A DNA stretch of 64,000 bases, taken from the NCBI RefSeq assembly GCF_013348785.1, contig NZ_CP054691.1, positions 1,364,001 to 1,428,000 on the forward strand, given 5' to 3'. Positions 37,784 to 45,436 of the stretch are shown one piece after another. Below the pieces are notes generated by a model. The model was not told the origin of the DNA, ran no database searches, and worked only from the letters and a program-made list of their open reading frames with translations. Made by a program: the position numbers and the translations under genes. How positions within the stretch are numbered: the first letter of the stretch is position 1; each line of letters opens with the position of its first letter. This DNA is from Gordonia sp. X0973 (GTDB taxonomy: Bacteria > Actinomycetota > Actinomycetes > Mycobacteriales > Mycobacteriaceae).

Positions 37784-37801
37784 GATGTAATTATACATCA
37801 T
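37782..37801. promoter_or_regulatory. vapB promoter/operator palindrome with embedded TATAAT
   Basis: ATGATGTA (37782-37789) and TACATCAT (37794-37801) are perfect inverted 8-bp arms around 4 bp. On the reverse strand TATAAT (37795-37790) sits in its centre, 6 nt before the vapB ATG. Antitoxin binding would cover the -10 box and the start codon at once. Confidence 0.7.
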
Positions 37802-37869
37802 TGGGCGCAGATCTCCTGTTCTCTCAACGGCATGAAGCAACCGTGATCGACGGTCGTACGCTGGATCGC

Positions 37870-38496
37870 ATGCCGTCGAAGCCCCGCCCGCGTCGCCACG
37901 TCCTGGTGATCCGCCACGGGCAGACCGAATGGTCCCTCTCGGACCAGCACACCAGCCGCACCGACATCGACCTCACCGTGCAGGGCGAGGAGGACGCCCG
38001 GTCGCTGCGGGGGATTGTCGAGCGGACCGGTTTGGATCAGCCGTATGTCATCGCGTCGCCGCGCCGGCGTGCGCAACGCACCGCGGCACTCGCCGGATTG
38101 CGGGTCGACGAGACCAGCGAGTTGTTCACCGAATGGGACTATGGCGCCTACGAAGGGTTGACCCGCAAGCAGATCCAGGCCGACGACGAGCCGGGCTGGG
38201 CGATCTGGACACACGGGGCCCGCGGCGGCGAGTCGGTGGCGCAGATGACCGCCCGCGTGGACCGCGCGGTGCGCCACGTCGAGGACTTGCCGGACGCGCG
38301 CGACGTCGTCATCGTCTCGCACGGACACTTCTCCCGGGCGTTCATCTGCCGGTTCTTGGGGTGGCCCATCGTTCAGGGCGCGAATATCGATCTGCGACCG
38401 GCGGGAACGGCACTGCTGGTGGAGACCGATTCGGATCGACGACTGTGCGAGCTGCACGGTCCGGCGGGACAGCGGGCGTCGTCCACGTCGATCTGA
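37870..38496 (+). CDS. Histidine phosphatase family protein
   Basis: 208 aa, phosphoglycerate-mutase/SixA superfamily. Catalytic LVIRHGQTEW near the N-terminus (RHG), second Arg in SPRRRAQRT, acid Glu in EWDYGAYEG, and second His in VIVSHGHFSR. Most members are acid phosphatases on small phospho-metabolites. ATG 37870 lies 7 nt after TACGCT (37857-37862). Divergent from vapBC. Confidence 0.88.
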   Translation: MPSKPRPRRHVLVIRHGQTEWSLSDQHTSRTDIDLTVQGEEDARSLRGIVERTGLDQPYVIASPRRRAQRTAALAGLRVDETSELFTEWDYGAYEGLTRKQIQADDEPGWAIWTHGARGGESVAQMTARVDRAVRHVEDLPDARDVVIVSHGHFSRAFICRFLGWPIVQGANIDLRPAGTALLVETDSDRRLCELHGPAGQRASSTSI

Positions 38497-38527
38497 TCCA
38501 GTAGTCGGCTGTTGCTATCACGTCGAC

Positions 38528-38551
38528 TTCCGATCATATTCCGAATACAAT
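38528..38551 (+). promoter_or_regulatory. Promoter of the Phd/RelE-like pair with direct repeats
   Basis: TTCCGA occurs at 38528-38533 and 38539-38544 (11-bp period). A -10 box TACAAT (38546-38551) lies 6 nt before the antitoxin ATG. The repeats could be antitoxin binding sites just upstream of the -10 box. Confidence 0.5.
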
Positions 38552-38557
38552 CGAGGC

Positions 38558-39022
38558 ATGGTCAGAACCGCACTCCGAACTACCGCGACCCGTCACTCTT
38601 CGGATCTGAGCAAGCGTCCTGCCGAGGTATTTGCGGAGGCTGAGAACCATCCGGTGACGGTGACTCGGCGTGATGGCGAGGCTCTCGTGCTTATGTCGCA
38701 GCGCGAGGCGGTGGCACGCGAACGCCTCCTGGAGTTCGCCGCACAGCTCATCGGGGTGGCAGTGGATGACGACGGCCCGCTGGTCAGCCGGATGTCGCGC
38801 GCTTTCCCGTGGATGTTTGCGTTGTCGCCGGACGACCGGAACACCTGTGCTCAGGATCTCGTCGACGCGGCGCGCGCATCCTTCTCCACTGACCAGCCAC
38901 ACCTGGCACTCGCTGAGCTCACTTCGTGGCGGGAGACCGCGACCGCTCTCGCCGCCGGTCTGGGTTCGGTGGACATCGAGTGGCTCGCAGCTGATGGCAA
39001 GTCCGCAGTCGAGCGCCCGTAA
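38558..39022 (+). CDS. Phd/YefM-like antitoxin
   Basis: 154 aa. The N-terminal ~50 residues (SSDLSKRPAEVFAEAENHPV, TVTRRDGEALVLMSQ) match the Phd/YefM antitoxin fold. The C-terminal ~100 residues are longer than usual and not recognised. The toxin gene begins 2 bp after the stop. Likely leaderless (TACAAT, 6 nt, ATG). Confidence 0.8.
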   Translation: MVRTALRTTATRHSSDLSKRPAEVFAEAENHPVTVTRRDGEALVLMSQREAVARERLLEFAAQLIGVAVDDDGPLVSRMSRAFPWMFALSPDDRNTCAQDLVDAARASFSTDQPHLALAELTSWRETATALAAGLGSVDIEWLAADGKSAVERP

Positions 39023-39024
39023 CG

Positions 39025-39372
39025 ATGGGGCGTAAGCGCGACGAACTTGTTCCGCGTCCTACGAAGAAGGTCGAGTACGAGATTCGCTTTGCGACTGCCA
39101 ATGCGCAGAAGGGGTGGCAAGACCTCAAGGCGTCAATCCGCAACCCTCTCGCAGATACCTGGGACTTCCTGACACGGACGCCGCTAGAGAAGACTCCGAC
39201 CAACTATCCGTTGCGCGGCCAACTTGGTACGGTCACCCGCGACGGCAGGGCATATGAACGCTGGCAGCACAAGCCCACCCAGCAAGGAGGCGCCAGGGTT
39301 TGGTTCTACGTCGAAGACCGCATCGTGTACTTAGAGCAGGTGCATACACATCACCCGAATGAGACGAAGTAG
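39025..39372 (+). CDS. RelE/ParE-superfamily-like toxin
   Basis: 115 aa, basic. It starts MGRKRDELVPRP and contains RFATANAQKGWQDLKA and GGARVWFYVEDRIVYLEQVH, the latter like the strand-rich core of RelE/ParE toxins ending in a His/basic cluster. Position directly after a Phd-like antitoxin supports this. Target (mRNA or gyrase) is not clear. Confidence 0.7.
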   Translation: MGRKRDELVPRPTKKVEYEIRFATANAQKGWQDLKASIRNPLADTWDFLTRTPLEKTPTNYPLRGQLGTVTRDGRAYERWQHKPTQQGGARVWFYVEDRIVYLEQVHTHHPNETK

Positions 39373-39397
39373 GTGCAACCCCAAGGGGCTCTGCACC
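39372..39397. terminator. Hairpin between convergent genes
   Basis: GGTGCA (39372-39377) with CCCC, 2-nt loop, GGGG and TGCACC (39392-39397). The stem has unpaired bases (A on one side, CTC on the other). It starts at the toxin stop and precedes the stop of the opposing gene, so it could serve both strands. Confidence 0.45.
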
Positions 39398-39401
39398 AGA
39401 T

Positions 39402-39830
39402 CTATGGCTGGGCCTCGACGAGAGCGATGATGCGGGTCCAGGGGACTGCCCTGCGGAATGCTGCGCACTCGCTCGACGGGTTGTGACCAGCTGCGTCGAT
39501 AGCTGCGACTGCCTCGCGGAGCACCATTGGGTCCTCCCCGAGCGCTTCGGCGAGCCACAAGAGTCCGGGCGCACAACGGAAGTGGTTGTAGAACGTTTTG
39601 CCGCTCGTCGAAGGATTCTTGCGGGAGTAGGCGCCCGGACCATTGTATTCGCTCAACCAGCCGTCGAGATGTGCCTTCTGCTTGCTATTCGCGTAGCGGC
39701 CGCGGGAAGCGGTGCGAGCTTCGTACTCATCGGTGATCGGTTGGCGCTCATCTAGGCTCTGCACGATCTTGCGCAGCGCATCGACGGAGATGTCGCCATC
39801 GACGACTGGCTGGGTCTTACGTCGAAACAT
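39402..39830 (-). CDS. Conserved hypothetical protein, second gene of a two-gene unit
   Basis: 142 aa, basic N-terminus (MFRRKTQP). The middle (HLDGWLSEYNGPGAYSRKN, then FYNHFRCAPGLLWLAEALG) and the C-terminal FRRAVPWTRIIALVE resemble a small family seen sporadically in bacteria, whose function I do not know. It overlaps by 14 nt a 41-residue reading frame upstream. Opposed to the toxin gene; divergent, with its partner, from an XRE regulator. Confidence 0.65.
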   Translation of the reverse strand: MFRRKTQPVVDGDISVDALRKIVQSLDERQPITDEYEARTASRGRYANSKQKAHLDGWLSEYNGPGAYSRKNPSTSGKTFYNHFRCAPGLLWLAEALGEDPMVLREAVAAIDAAGHNPSSECAAFRRAVPWTRIIALVEAQP

Positions 39831-39942
39831 CGAACACCTTCATCACTTCGTCACGGTAGTCGTTGATGACTTTAGTGCTGACGGGACCGAGTCGAAGGGC
39901 GGCTTGATGACCGGATTGTCGATCACCTCCGCAGTCACTCAT
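39817..39942 (-). CDS. Small 41-residue reading frame upstream of the 142-aa gene
   Basis: Begins MSDCGGDRQSG and ends STKVINDYRDEVMKVFDVST. The ATG at 39942 has a good ribosome site (GGGAGG, 6 nt away). The C-terminal half looks genuinely protein-like. It overlaps the next start by 14 nt, implying coupling. It is too short to classify; it might be a leader peptide, a small partner protein or a shortened gene. Confidence 0.4.
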   Translation of the reverse strand: MSDCGGDRQSGHQAALRLGPVSTKVINDYRDEVMKVFDVST

Positions 39943-39978
39943 CCTCGCCTCCCACCATGTAAACCAGGTAGAAACCCA

Positions 39979-39986
39979 TGTATACA
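39979..39986. promoter_or_regulatory. TGTATACA palindrome in a divergent promoter
   Basis: Perfect 8-bp palindrome lying between the divergent small gene (start 39942) and the XRE regulator (start 40025). TATACA on the forward strand may also act as a -10 box. A likely operator of the XRE protein (inference). Confidence 0.35.
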
Positions 39987-40024
39987 CGGTGGCCCACGAG
40001 ACGTTGCGCCAGAACCCTTGATCT

Positions 40025-40297
40025 GTGGCCACCTCACCCGTCGAACAAGCCCTCGCGCGGGGTCTCGGTGTCGAGGTGCAACGCCTTCGGTTGGAGGCGA
40101 AGCTCAGCCAGGAGGAGTTGGCCCAGGCGATCGGGATCAGCAAGAACCACCTGCAACTGCTGGAGAGCGGGCTGAGCGATCGCAAGAAGAAGAGCCCGGC
40201 CAACCCGCGTCTGAGCACTCTGGCGGCATTGAGCCGTGAACTGGGCGTCGAGCTCCCGGAACTCCTGCGGCGCGTCGAGTCCGGCCAGGCGGGCTGA
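40025..40297 (+). CDS. XRE-family HTH regulator
   Basis: 90 aa. The helix-turn-helix is LSQEELAQAIGISKNHLQLLESG (split: recognition helix SKNHLQLLE). It continues with NPRLSTLAALSRELGVELPELL, the standard XRE scaffold. GTG start without clear ribosome site. It is divergent from the 41-aa/142-aa pair, which it may control. Confidence 0.82.
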   Translation: MATSPVEQALARGLGVEVQRLRLEAKLSQEELAQAIGISKNHLQLLESGLSDRKKKSPANPRLSTLAALSRELGVELPELLRRVESGQAG

Positions 40298-40342
40298 GCG
40301 ACGCCGTCGTGTGCGGCGATCTCGCGGCTACACTCCACACCC

Positions 40343-40945
40343 ATGACCCGACCGGATGCGGCGACGACGCGGGAGCGCTTGCTCGACGTCGCGGATGCGC
40401 TATTGGCGGAGAAGGGGATCCGGGCGACGACGATGAGCACCGTCGCCGATCGGGCCGGGGTGTCGCGGGCCTGGCTCTACCGCCTCTTTCCGGACAAGAA
40501 CGCGCTGCTTGGCGCGGCGCTCATGCGGCTGGTGGAGACGACCTGGGAGCGCGATCACGCCGAACTGGAGGCGATCGACGGGCTGGAGAACCGGCTCGCC
40601 GCCGGCGTGCGGATCGGTCGCCGCGCATACGACAACCCGGGGGCGACGCTGATGCGGCTGCGCACCGCGGAGCCGGAGGAGTTCGCGGCGGCGATCGGAG
40701 TCGGCGTCGCCGGCATCGTTCCCGACCTCGCGGCCTTCTGGCGCCGGTATCTGCGGGCCGCCGTCGATGACGGCGAGATTCACCCCGGAACCGACCTCGA
40801 CGAGGCGTCGGAATGGGTCGCCCGCGTCCTGATCAGCCTGGGCAGTGTGTCGGGCAACCAGATCGATCCCGACGACCCCGACGCCGTCCGGCGACATTTC
40901 CGCCGCTATGTTCTGCCCGCGCTACGCCAGGCTCCCGCCGACTGA
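40343..40945 (+). CDS. TetR-family transcriptional regulator
   Basis: 200 aa. The N-terminal HTH (TTMSTVADRAGVSRAWLYRLF, split at residue ~46) is typical of TetR; the C-terminal ligand domain ends RRHFRRYVLPAL. ATG 8 nt after TACACT (40329-40334). Its target is not evident; the next genes on the same strand are the small conserved pair at 41 kb. Confidence 0.88.
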   Translation: MTRPDAATTRERLLDVADALLAEKGIRATTMSTVADRAGVSRAWLYRLFPDKNALLGAALMRLVETTWERDHAELEAIDGLENRLAAGVRIGRRAYDNPGATLMRLRTAEPEEFAAAIGVGVAGIVPDLAAFWRRYLRAAVDDGEIHPGTDLDEASEWVARVLISLGSVSGNQIDPDDPDAVRRHFRRYVLPALRQAPAD

Positions 40946-40988
40946 TAAATTCAACGCATCAGATCGTTCGAAACTGAGAGGACCAGAC

Positions 40989-41249
40989 GTGGTTGAAGAC
41001 CTCATCGTCCCAGTCGGCCTGCCGGTGGTGATTTTGGTGTGCGCGTCGGTGATCCTGTGCGTGCTGTCCATGGTGTGGCTGACGTTCTTCGGTGTCACGC
41101 GTTACAAGGCGCCGCAGCACTACACGCTGGACCAGCCGTGGGACCACGATCCGATCCTCTTCTCCGCGACCGGGGTGCCCAACATGGCGTTGCCCGCCCA
41201 CGCGACGGAGTCCGATACCGAAGGCGGTGCCGCTCATGGCAAGTGGTGA
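40989..41249 (+). CDS. Small single-pass membrane protein
   Basis: 86 aa. One N-terminal hydrophobic segment (residues ~8-35, VGLPVVILVCASVILCVLSM), then a polar tail with FFGVTRYKAPQHYTLDQPWDH. GTG start. It overlaps the following gene by 14 bp, so both are probably made together. I do not recognise a named family. Confidence 0.65.
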   Translation: MVEDLIVPVGLPVVILVCASVILCVLSMVWLTFFGVTRYKAPQHYTLDQPWDHDPILFSATGVPNMALPAHATESDTEGGAAHGKW

Positions 41250-41706
41250 CCTCGTCGTCTCCGCACCGGTCGGCGACCTGCCGACGGGCACGGTGGTGAC
41301 CAACAGCGGCCGCATCTCGGCCACCCGTTTCCCCGACGCGGAGGTTCCGGGCTTCCCGTTCACGCCCAAGGAGCTCGAGAAGCTCGACGAGGCGCTGAAG
41401 GACTGCTCGGAGAAGGCTCGCGTGCGGTTCTCGGTCTACCTCGGCGATCTCGGCGCCGACCCGGTCGCCAGCGCCCGCGAGATCCTTCTCAAGGCCCCGG
41501 AACCGGCGCACGGCACCCTCATCGCGGTGTCGCCGAATTCGCAGGACATCGCCGTCGTCTCCGGTAGCGAGGTCGCCGGCCGCGTCAATGACCGCGTCGC
41601 CGCCCTCGGTGTGACCGCAGCCGCCGGATCGTTCCGACGCGGCGACCTGATCGACGGCCTGGTCTCGGCGCTGCGCGTGATGACCACGGCGGCCGTCGCG
41701 CCGTAA
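41236..41706 (+). CDS. DUF5130-like / TPM-type conserved protein (Rv2468c-like position)
   Basis: 156 aa, soluble. The body (ARVRFSVYLGDLGADPVASA, LIAVSPNSQDIAVVSGSEVA) resembles the TPM/DUF5130 proteins of mycobacteria (assignment from memory). ATG overlaps the membrane gene. Position between the HNH gene and pepN corresponds to Rv2468c. Followed by a strong terminator. Confidence 0.7.
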   Translation: MASGDLVVSAPVGDLPTGTVVTNSGRISATRFPDAEVPGFPFTPKELEKLDEALKDCSEKARVRFSVYLGDLGADPVASAREILLKAPEPAHGTLIAVSPNSQDIAVVSGSEVAGRVNDRVAALGVTAAAGSFRRGDLIDGLVSALRVMTTAAVAP

Positions 41707-41728
41707 GAACGGCACCGTAACCGACGAC

Positions 41729-41766
41729 AAAGGCCGGGTGGACGAGGAATCGTCCACCCGGCCTTT
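41729..41766 (+). terminator. Rho-independent terminator
   Basis: Perfect 17-bp stem (AAAGGCCGGGTGGACGA at 41729-41745, complement 41750-41766), GGAA loop, and the stem runs out into TTTT. It starts 22 bp after the DUF5130-like gene. Confidence 0.92.
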
Positions 41767-41780
41767 TGCGTGTCGAGTTG

Positions 41781-41877
41781 GGTCTCGATGTGCCTTGTCG
41801 GCTAGCGCGGTCTCGATACACCGACTCGGCTAGCGCCTCGCCGGCACTCGACCACCCGTCTGCGGTACTCGACCACC
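41781..41877. repeat. Short intergenic repeat element
   Basis: Two adjacent imperfect 28-bp units (41781-41808 and 41809-41836), each starting GGTCTCGAT and ending CGGCTAGCGC. Two copies of ACTCGACCACC follow (41846-41856 and 41867-41877). Such GGTCTCGATA...ACTCGACCACC strings are common intergenic repeats in Gordonia-type genomes as I remember them. No gene is present in it. Confidence 0.6.
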
Positions 41878-41905
41878 GTCTTAACGGCAATCGATGACCG
41901 GCGCG

Positions 41906-42634
41906 CTAGACGTCGCCGTTGGCGTGCAGGCGCTGGTATTCGTAGATGCCGCTGGCGATTCCGACGGGCACGCCGACGACGGCGCCACCGATGATGACAC
42001 CGAGGCCGCCGACGGCGCCCGCTCCGAGGACGCAACCGAGAACGGCGGCAACCGGCGAGACGGGGAACACGGGCAGCGTCGCCAGCCCGCCCGTCACGGC
42101 CCCGACGGGGCAACCGATAACCGCACCGCTGACTCCGCCGACGAAGGCACCCACGGCGGTGGCGAAGCCGAAGTTGGTCGCGACGTTGTTGATCGAACTC
42201 TGGATGTCGTCATTCTTCTGCGCCTGGGTCTTCGGCTTACCGGACTTCTCCGGCTCGTCGACGGGGTGCCAATTCGACGAGGTGGGGCTCAGGGTCGCGG
42301 GGGCCGGCGTGGTGCGGCCCTGGGCGTCGAGCGGGGTGACTCCCGTTGTCTGCGGATTGCCGAAGAGTGGATGGCCGTTGGCATCGGAGATCGCCGCCTG
42401 ACCCGGGGCGGTGCGCAGGGTTCCCCACGGCGTGGTGATCTGCGCGCGACCGTCCTTCGAATCCCCGGTATAGGTCACGCCGGGGATGATGGTGGTGCTG
42501 ATCATCAGCGGATTGACGGGCTGCGGATGGGGATGGTGCGCGGGAGTGGCGGCATTCGCCGACGCCGTGGCTCCGCTTACCGCAGCCCCAACGAGGACTG
42601 TCGCAGCAATTCCCTTGGTCATAATGTGACGCAT
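41906..42634 (-). CDS. Secreted glycine-zipper protein, paralogue A
   Basis: 242 aa. Signal peptide of ~28 residues with cleavage after SANA. Mature N-terminus shares PGVTYTGDSK and TPWGTLRTA with the neighbouring gene. The C-terminal ~95 residues are hydrophobic and Gly-rich (ATNFGFATAVGAFVGGVSGA, IGCPVGAV, VLGC), i.e. GxxxG-type helices with two conserved Cys. It could insert into a membrane or cell envelope. Function unknown. ATG with AAGGGAGA upstream. Confidence 0.75.
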   Translation of the reverse strand: MRHIMTKGIAATVLVGAAVSGATASANAATPAHHPHPQPVNPLMISTTIIPGVTYTGDSKDGRAQITTPWGTLRTAPGQAAISDANGHPLFGNPQTTGVTPLDAQGRTTPAPATLSPTSSNWHPVDEPEKSGKPKTQAQKNDDIQSSINNVATNFGFATAVGAFVGGVSGAVIGCPVGAVTGGLATLPVFPVSPVAAVLGCVLGAGAVGGLGVIIGGAVVGVPVGIASGIYEYQRLHANGDV

Positions 42635-42805
42635 GATTCATTTCTCCCTTTAGTGTGATCCCGGCAATTCTGGCAATGGCCTGATAACGACAGTGGAATC
42701 GACTAAAGGTGTATCAAGCCCATTGGCCAATAACAAATGCATAACACTGCACGTCATTGCCGATTGGGAGCAATGTCGGAATTGCGAAATATAGTCCGAC
42801 GCGAA

Positions 42806-42847
42806 TTAAGGGGCTGTTGGACAATCGTTCATCCAACAGCCCCTTAA
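42806..42847 (-). terminator. Terminator hairpin after paralogue B
   Basis: Perfect 16-bp stem (TTAAGGGGCTGTTGGA at 42806-42821 with complement at 42832-42847), 10-nt loop, 19 bp beyond the stop on the reverse strand; the sequence after it is AT-rich. Confidence 0.85.
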
Positions 42848-42866
42848 CCGGCATTACGCCATTAAC

Positions 42867-43610
42867 TCACAGCGCGCCCTTCGACTGCAGATACTGGATC
42901 TGCTGGACGGTGCTCACGATGCCGACCGGGGTGGCGACGGCCGCGCCGCCCAGGATGGCGCCGGTGGTGCCGAAGGTGCCCAGGCCGACCGCGCAGCCCA
43001 GCACGGCGCCCGCCAGCGGGATCGGCACGGCGACCTGCATGGCCACTGCGCCGATCGGGCAACCGATCACGCCGCCGACGACGCCGCCGACCATGGCTCC
43101 CACGCCGTAGGCGAGACCGAAGTTGGTCGCCACCTTGCTGACCGATGCCTCCCGAAGGGCGATCTTGTCCGCCTCGCTCAGCGGCTTATTCGACGTGGAG
43201 TCGTCGACCTGGTTGCGGACAGCTCCCAGCTGGGGTGACCCCAGAGCCGTGGAGGTAGCCGAGACGGGCGCCCCCTTGGCCTCGGGGAGGGCCTTGATCG
43301 TCGGGTCGCCAGCGACGGTGCGCCCGCCGTTGTCGGCGAGCGAGAAGCGCCCCTGCGCCGTACGGACGACGCCCCACGGCGTCCGCAGCTCGGCGGCACC
43401 GGCCTTGGAGTCGCCGGTGTAGGTGACGCCGGGGGCGATTCCGGCGACGATCCGGTACGGGTCGACCGGGGCCTGCTTGCTGTAGACCGGGTGGGCCGGC
43501 TTCGGGTGGACCGGTGCCGCGTTGGCCATACCGGTGCCGAGTGCGAGGGCGCCGCCCGTCAACGCGGTCGCCGCGATGCCTTTTGCCAAGGTGTTCATCA
43601 TCTGTGTCAC
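42867..43610 (-). CDS. Secreted glycine-zipper protein, paralogue B
   Basis: 247 aa, about the same plan as paralogue A: signal peptide ending GMANA, PGVTYTGDSKAG and TPWGVVRTAQG, then a Gly-rich hydrophobic C-terminus with IGCPIGAV and VLGC. Separated from A by a terminator and an AT-rich promoter region, so each is its own unit. GTG 43610 chosen; ATG 43601 or 43598 are alternatives. Confidence 0.75.
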   Translation of the reverse strand: MTQMMNTLAKGIAATALTGGALALGTGMANAAPVHPKPAHPVYSKQAPVDPYRIVAGIAPGVTYTGDSKAGAAELRTPWGVVRTAQGRFSLADNGGRTVAGDPTIKALPEAKGAPVSATSTALGSPQLGAVRNQVDDSTSNKPLSEADKIALREASVSKVATNFGLAYGVGAMVGGVVGGVIGCPIGAVAMQVAVPIPLAGAVLGCAVGLGTFGTTGAILGGAAVATPVGIVSTVQQIQYLQSKGAL

Positions 43611-43974
43611 TCACTTTCGCTGATCCGGCCAATGGCGTCGGAATACGGTGAAATCGGGCTGAATGTTTGATGGGCGTGGCGCCGTTGCCACCAAACCCGA
43701 CTGTGCGGCCATGTAGCGCCTACCTGGGGTGGTAGGCCCTGGTCAGGGCCGTCGCGAATAGGTTTATCAATCCGTGATCACCAAGGCAAATAAGGGAATC
43801 CTTGGATCAATCCGGCGCCCGGAATATCAATTGTTCCGGCAATGTAAACAAACGTTTCATCGACTGCCGAAGTGCGAGAATCGGTAACAACGGCGTCATT
43901 GGTGGGGCGATGAGAAACATGGATTCAACATTTTCGGCGAGTGGCCATCGCGTGAATCCGCGTAAATAAGTGAC
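43611..43974. other. Long AT-richer intergenic region upstream of paralogue B
   Basis: No reading frame of substance. It holds an inverted repeat CCAAGG (43781-43786) / CCTTGG (43800-43805) bordered by ATCA sequences, and three variants of TATCAAT/GATCAATCCG within 60 bp. It is probably the control region of the secreted-protein gene; base composition is lower in GC than the rest of the window. Confidence 0.45.
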
Positions 43975-44010
43975 ACACCTCACATTCGGTTTACCCGATG
44001 TGTGAGGTGT
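43975..44010 (-). terminator. Terminator hairpin after dctA
   Basis: ACACCTCACA (43975-43984) pairs perfectly with TGTGAGGTGT (44001-44010), with further partial CGG/CCG pairing inside. It lies 25 bp beyond the dctA stop. Confidence 0.7.
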
Positions 44011-44034
44011 GTCCGGTTTCGACGGGCTGCTGGC

Positions 44035-45405
44035 TCAGTGTCGCGACGGGTCGGCTGCCGCGCCGTCGGACCCGACGATTTCGCCCTCGATCGCCTGTGC
44101 CGGATCGAAGGGCAGTTGCCCGCTCAGCACCTGCTCGGCGCGGGATCGGTCGATGGTCTGTGTCCACGTCCCGACGAGTAGGGTGCCGACGGCGTTGCCG
44201 GAGAAGTTCGTCAGCGCCCGGGCCTCGGACATGAATCTGTCGACGCCGACGACGATGGCGACGCCGTCGAGCAGATCCGGCCGGTGTACCTGCAGTCCGC
44301 CGGCTAGCGTGGCCAAGCCCGCTCCGGTGACCCCCGCCGCGCCCTTCGAGGCGATCATCATGAACAGCAGCAGGCTGATCTGTTGACCGAAGCTCATGGG
44401 GTGACCGGTGGCGTCGGCGATGAACAGCGACGCCATCGTCAGATAGATCGCCGTCCCGTCGAGGTTGAACGAGTAACCGGTGGGGACGACGATGCCCACC
44501 GTTGACGTGTTGACGCCCAGGTGCTCCATCTTCGCGATGAGCGAGGGGAGTGCGGGTTCCGACGACGAGGTCGCGAAGATCAGCAGGTATTCGCGGGCCA
44601 GGTACCGGATGAGACGGAACACCGACAGTCCGGTGACCAGTCGCAGCAGCAGCCCGAGAACCACGACGACGAACAGGATGCAGGTCGCGTAGAAGGCGAG
44701 TACGAAGACGAAGAGTTCGCGCACCGCGGACCAGCCCGTCTGGGCGACGACGCCGGCGATCGCGCCGAACGCGCCGATGGGGGCGGTCCACAACACCATG
44801 TAGAGTACCTTGAACACGAGTTTCTGGAAGGTGCCGACGGCCCGCAGGATCGGCTCCCCGTCCGATCCCAGCGCCTGGATCGCGAAGCCGACGAGAAGGG
44901 CGACGAATAGTGCCTGCAGGATCTGACCCGACGTGAGAGCCGAAAGCAGGGTGTCGGGAATGATCCCCTGCAGGAAGTCGATCGTCCCGCCCGACTCGTG
45001 GGCCTTGTTGGCGAGTTCGGCACCCTTGCTCGCGTCGGGGTGCAGGTTGAGCCCGGTTCCCGGCTTGAGGACGTTCCCGACGATCAAGCCGATGCCCAGC
45101 GCGACCGTGGACATGATCAGGAAGTACACGAACGCCAGGCCGCCGACCCGGCCCACCGTCGCCGCCTTGCGCACCGATCCGATGCCGATCACGATCGTGC
45201 AGAAGATGACCGGAGCGATCATCATCTTGATCAAGCTGACGAACATGGTGCCGAGGAAGGCGACATCCTTCCCGAAACCGGGCGCCGCCAGGCCGACGAT
45301 GACGCCCGCGATCACCCCGAGTATCACCAGGATGTAGAGCCAATGCGTGCGGTCGCGCTTGCGCTTGGACGGCAGGGGATCGAGATGCTCGACGTCGGTG
45401 GCCAC
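44035..45405 (-). CDS. dctA: C4-dicarboxylate:cation symporter DctA
   Basis: 456 aa of the glutamate/dicarboxylate symporter fold. Motifs: MMIAPVIFCTIVIGIGS, ATSSSEPALPSLIAKME (serine-rich hairpin), PTGYSFNLDGTAIYLTMASLF and GVTGAGLATLAGGL. Imports succinate, fumarate and malate with cations. GTG 45405 has GAGGAG upstream. It lies 31 bp after pepN on the same strand, so co-transcription is possible. Confidence 0.92.
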   Translation of the reverse strand: MATDVEHLDPLPSKRKRDRTHWLYILVILGVIAGVIVGLAAPGFGKDVAFLGTMFVSLIKMMIAPVIFCTIVIGIGSVRKAATVGRVGGLAFVYFLIMSTVALGIGLIVGNVLKPGTGLNLHPDASKGAELANKAHESGGTIDFLQGIIPDTLLSALTSGQILQALFVALLVGFAIQALGSDGEPILRAVGTFQKLVFKVLYMVLWTAPIGAFGAIAGVVAQTGWSAVRELFVFVLAFYATCILFVVVVLGLLLRLVTGLSVFRLIRYLAREYLLIFATSSSEPALPSLIAKMEHLGVNTSTVGIVVPTGYSFNLDGTAIYLTMASLFIADATGHPMSFGQQISLLLFMMIASKGAAGVTGAGLATLAGGLQVHRPDLLDGVAIVVGVDRFMSEARALTNFSGNAVGTLLVGTWTQTIDRSRAEQVLSGQLPFDPAQAIEGEIVGSDGAAADPSRH

Positions 45406-45436
45406 GGGTCTCCTCGAAGGCTCGGTCAAGAGGCGG

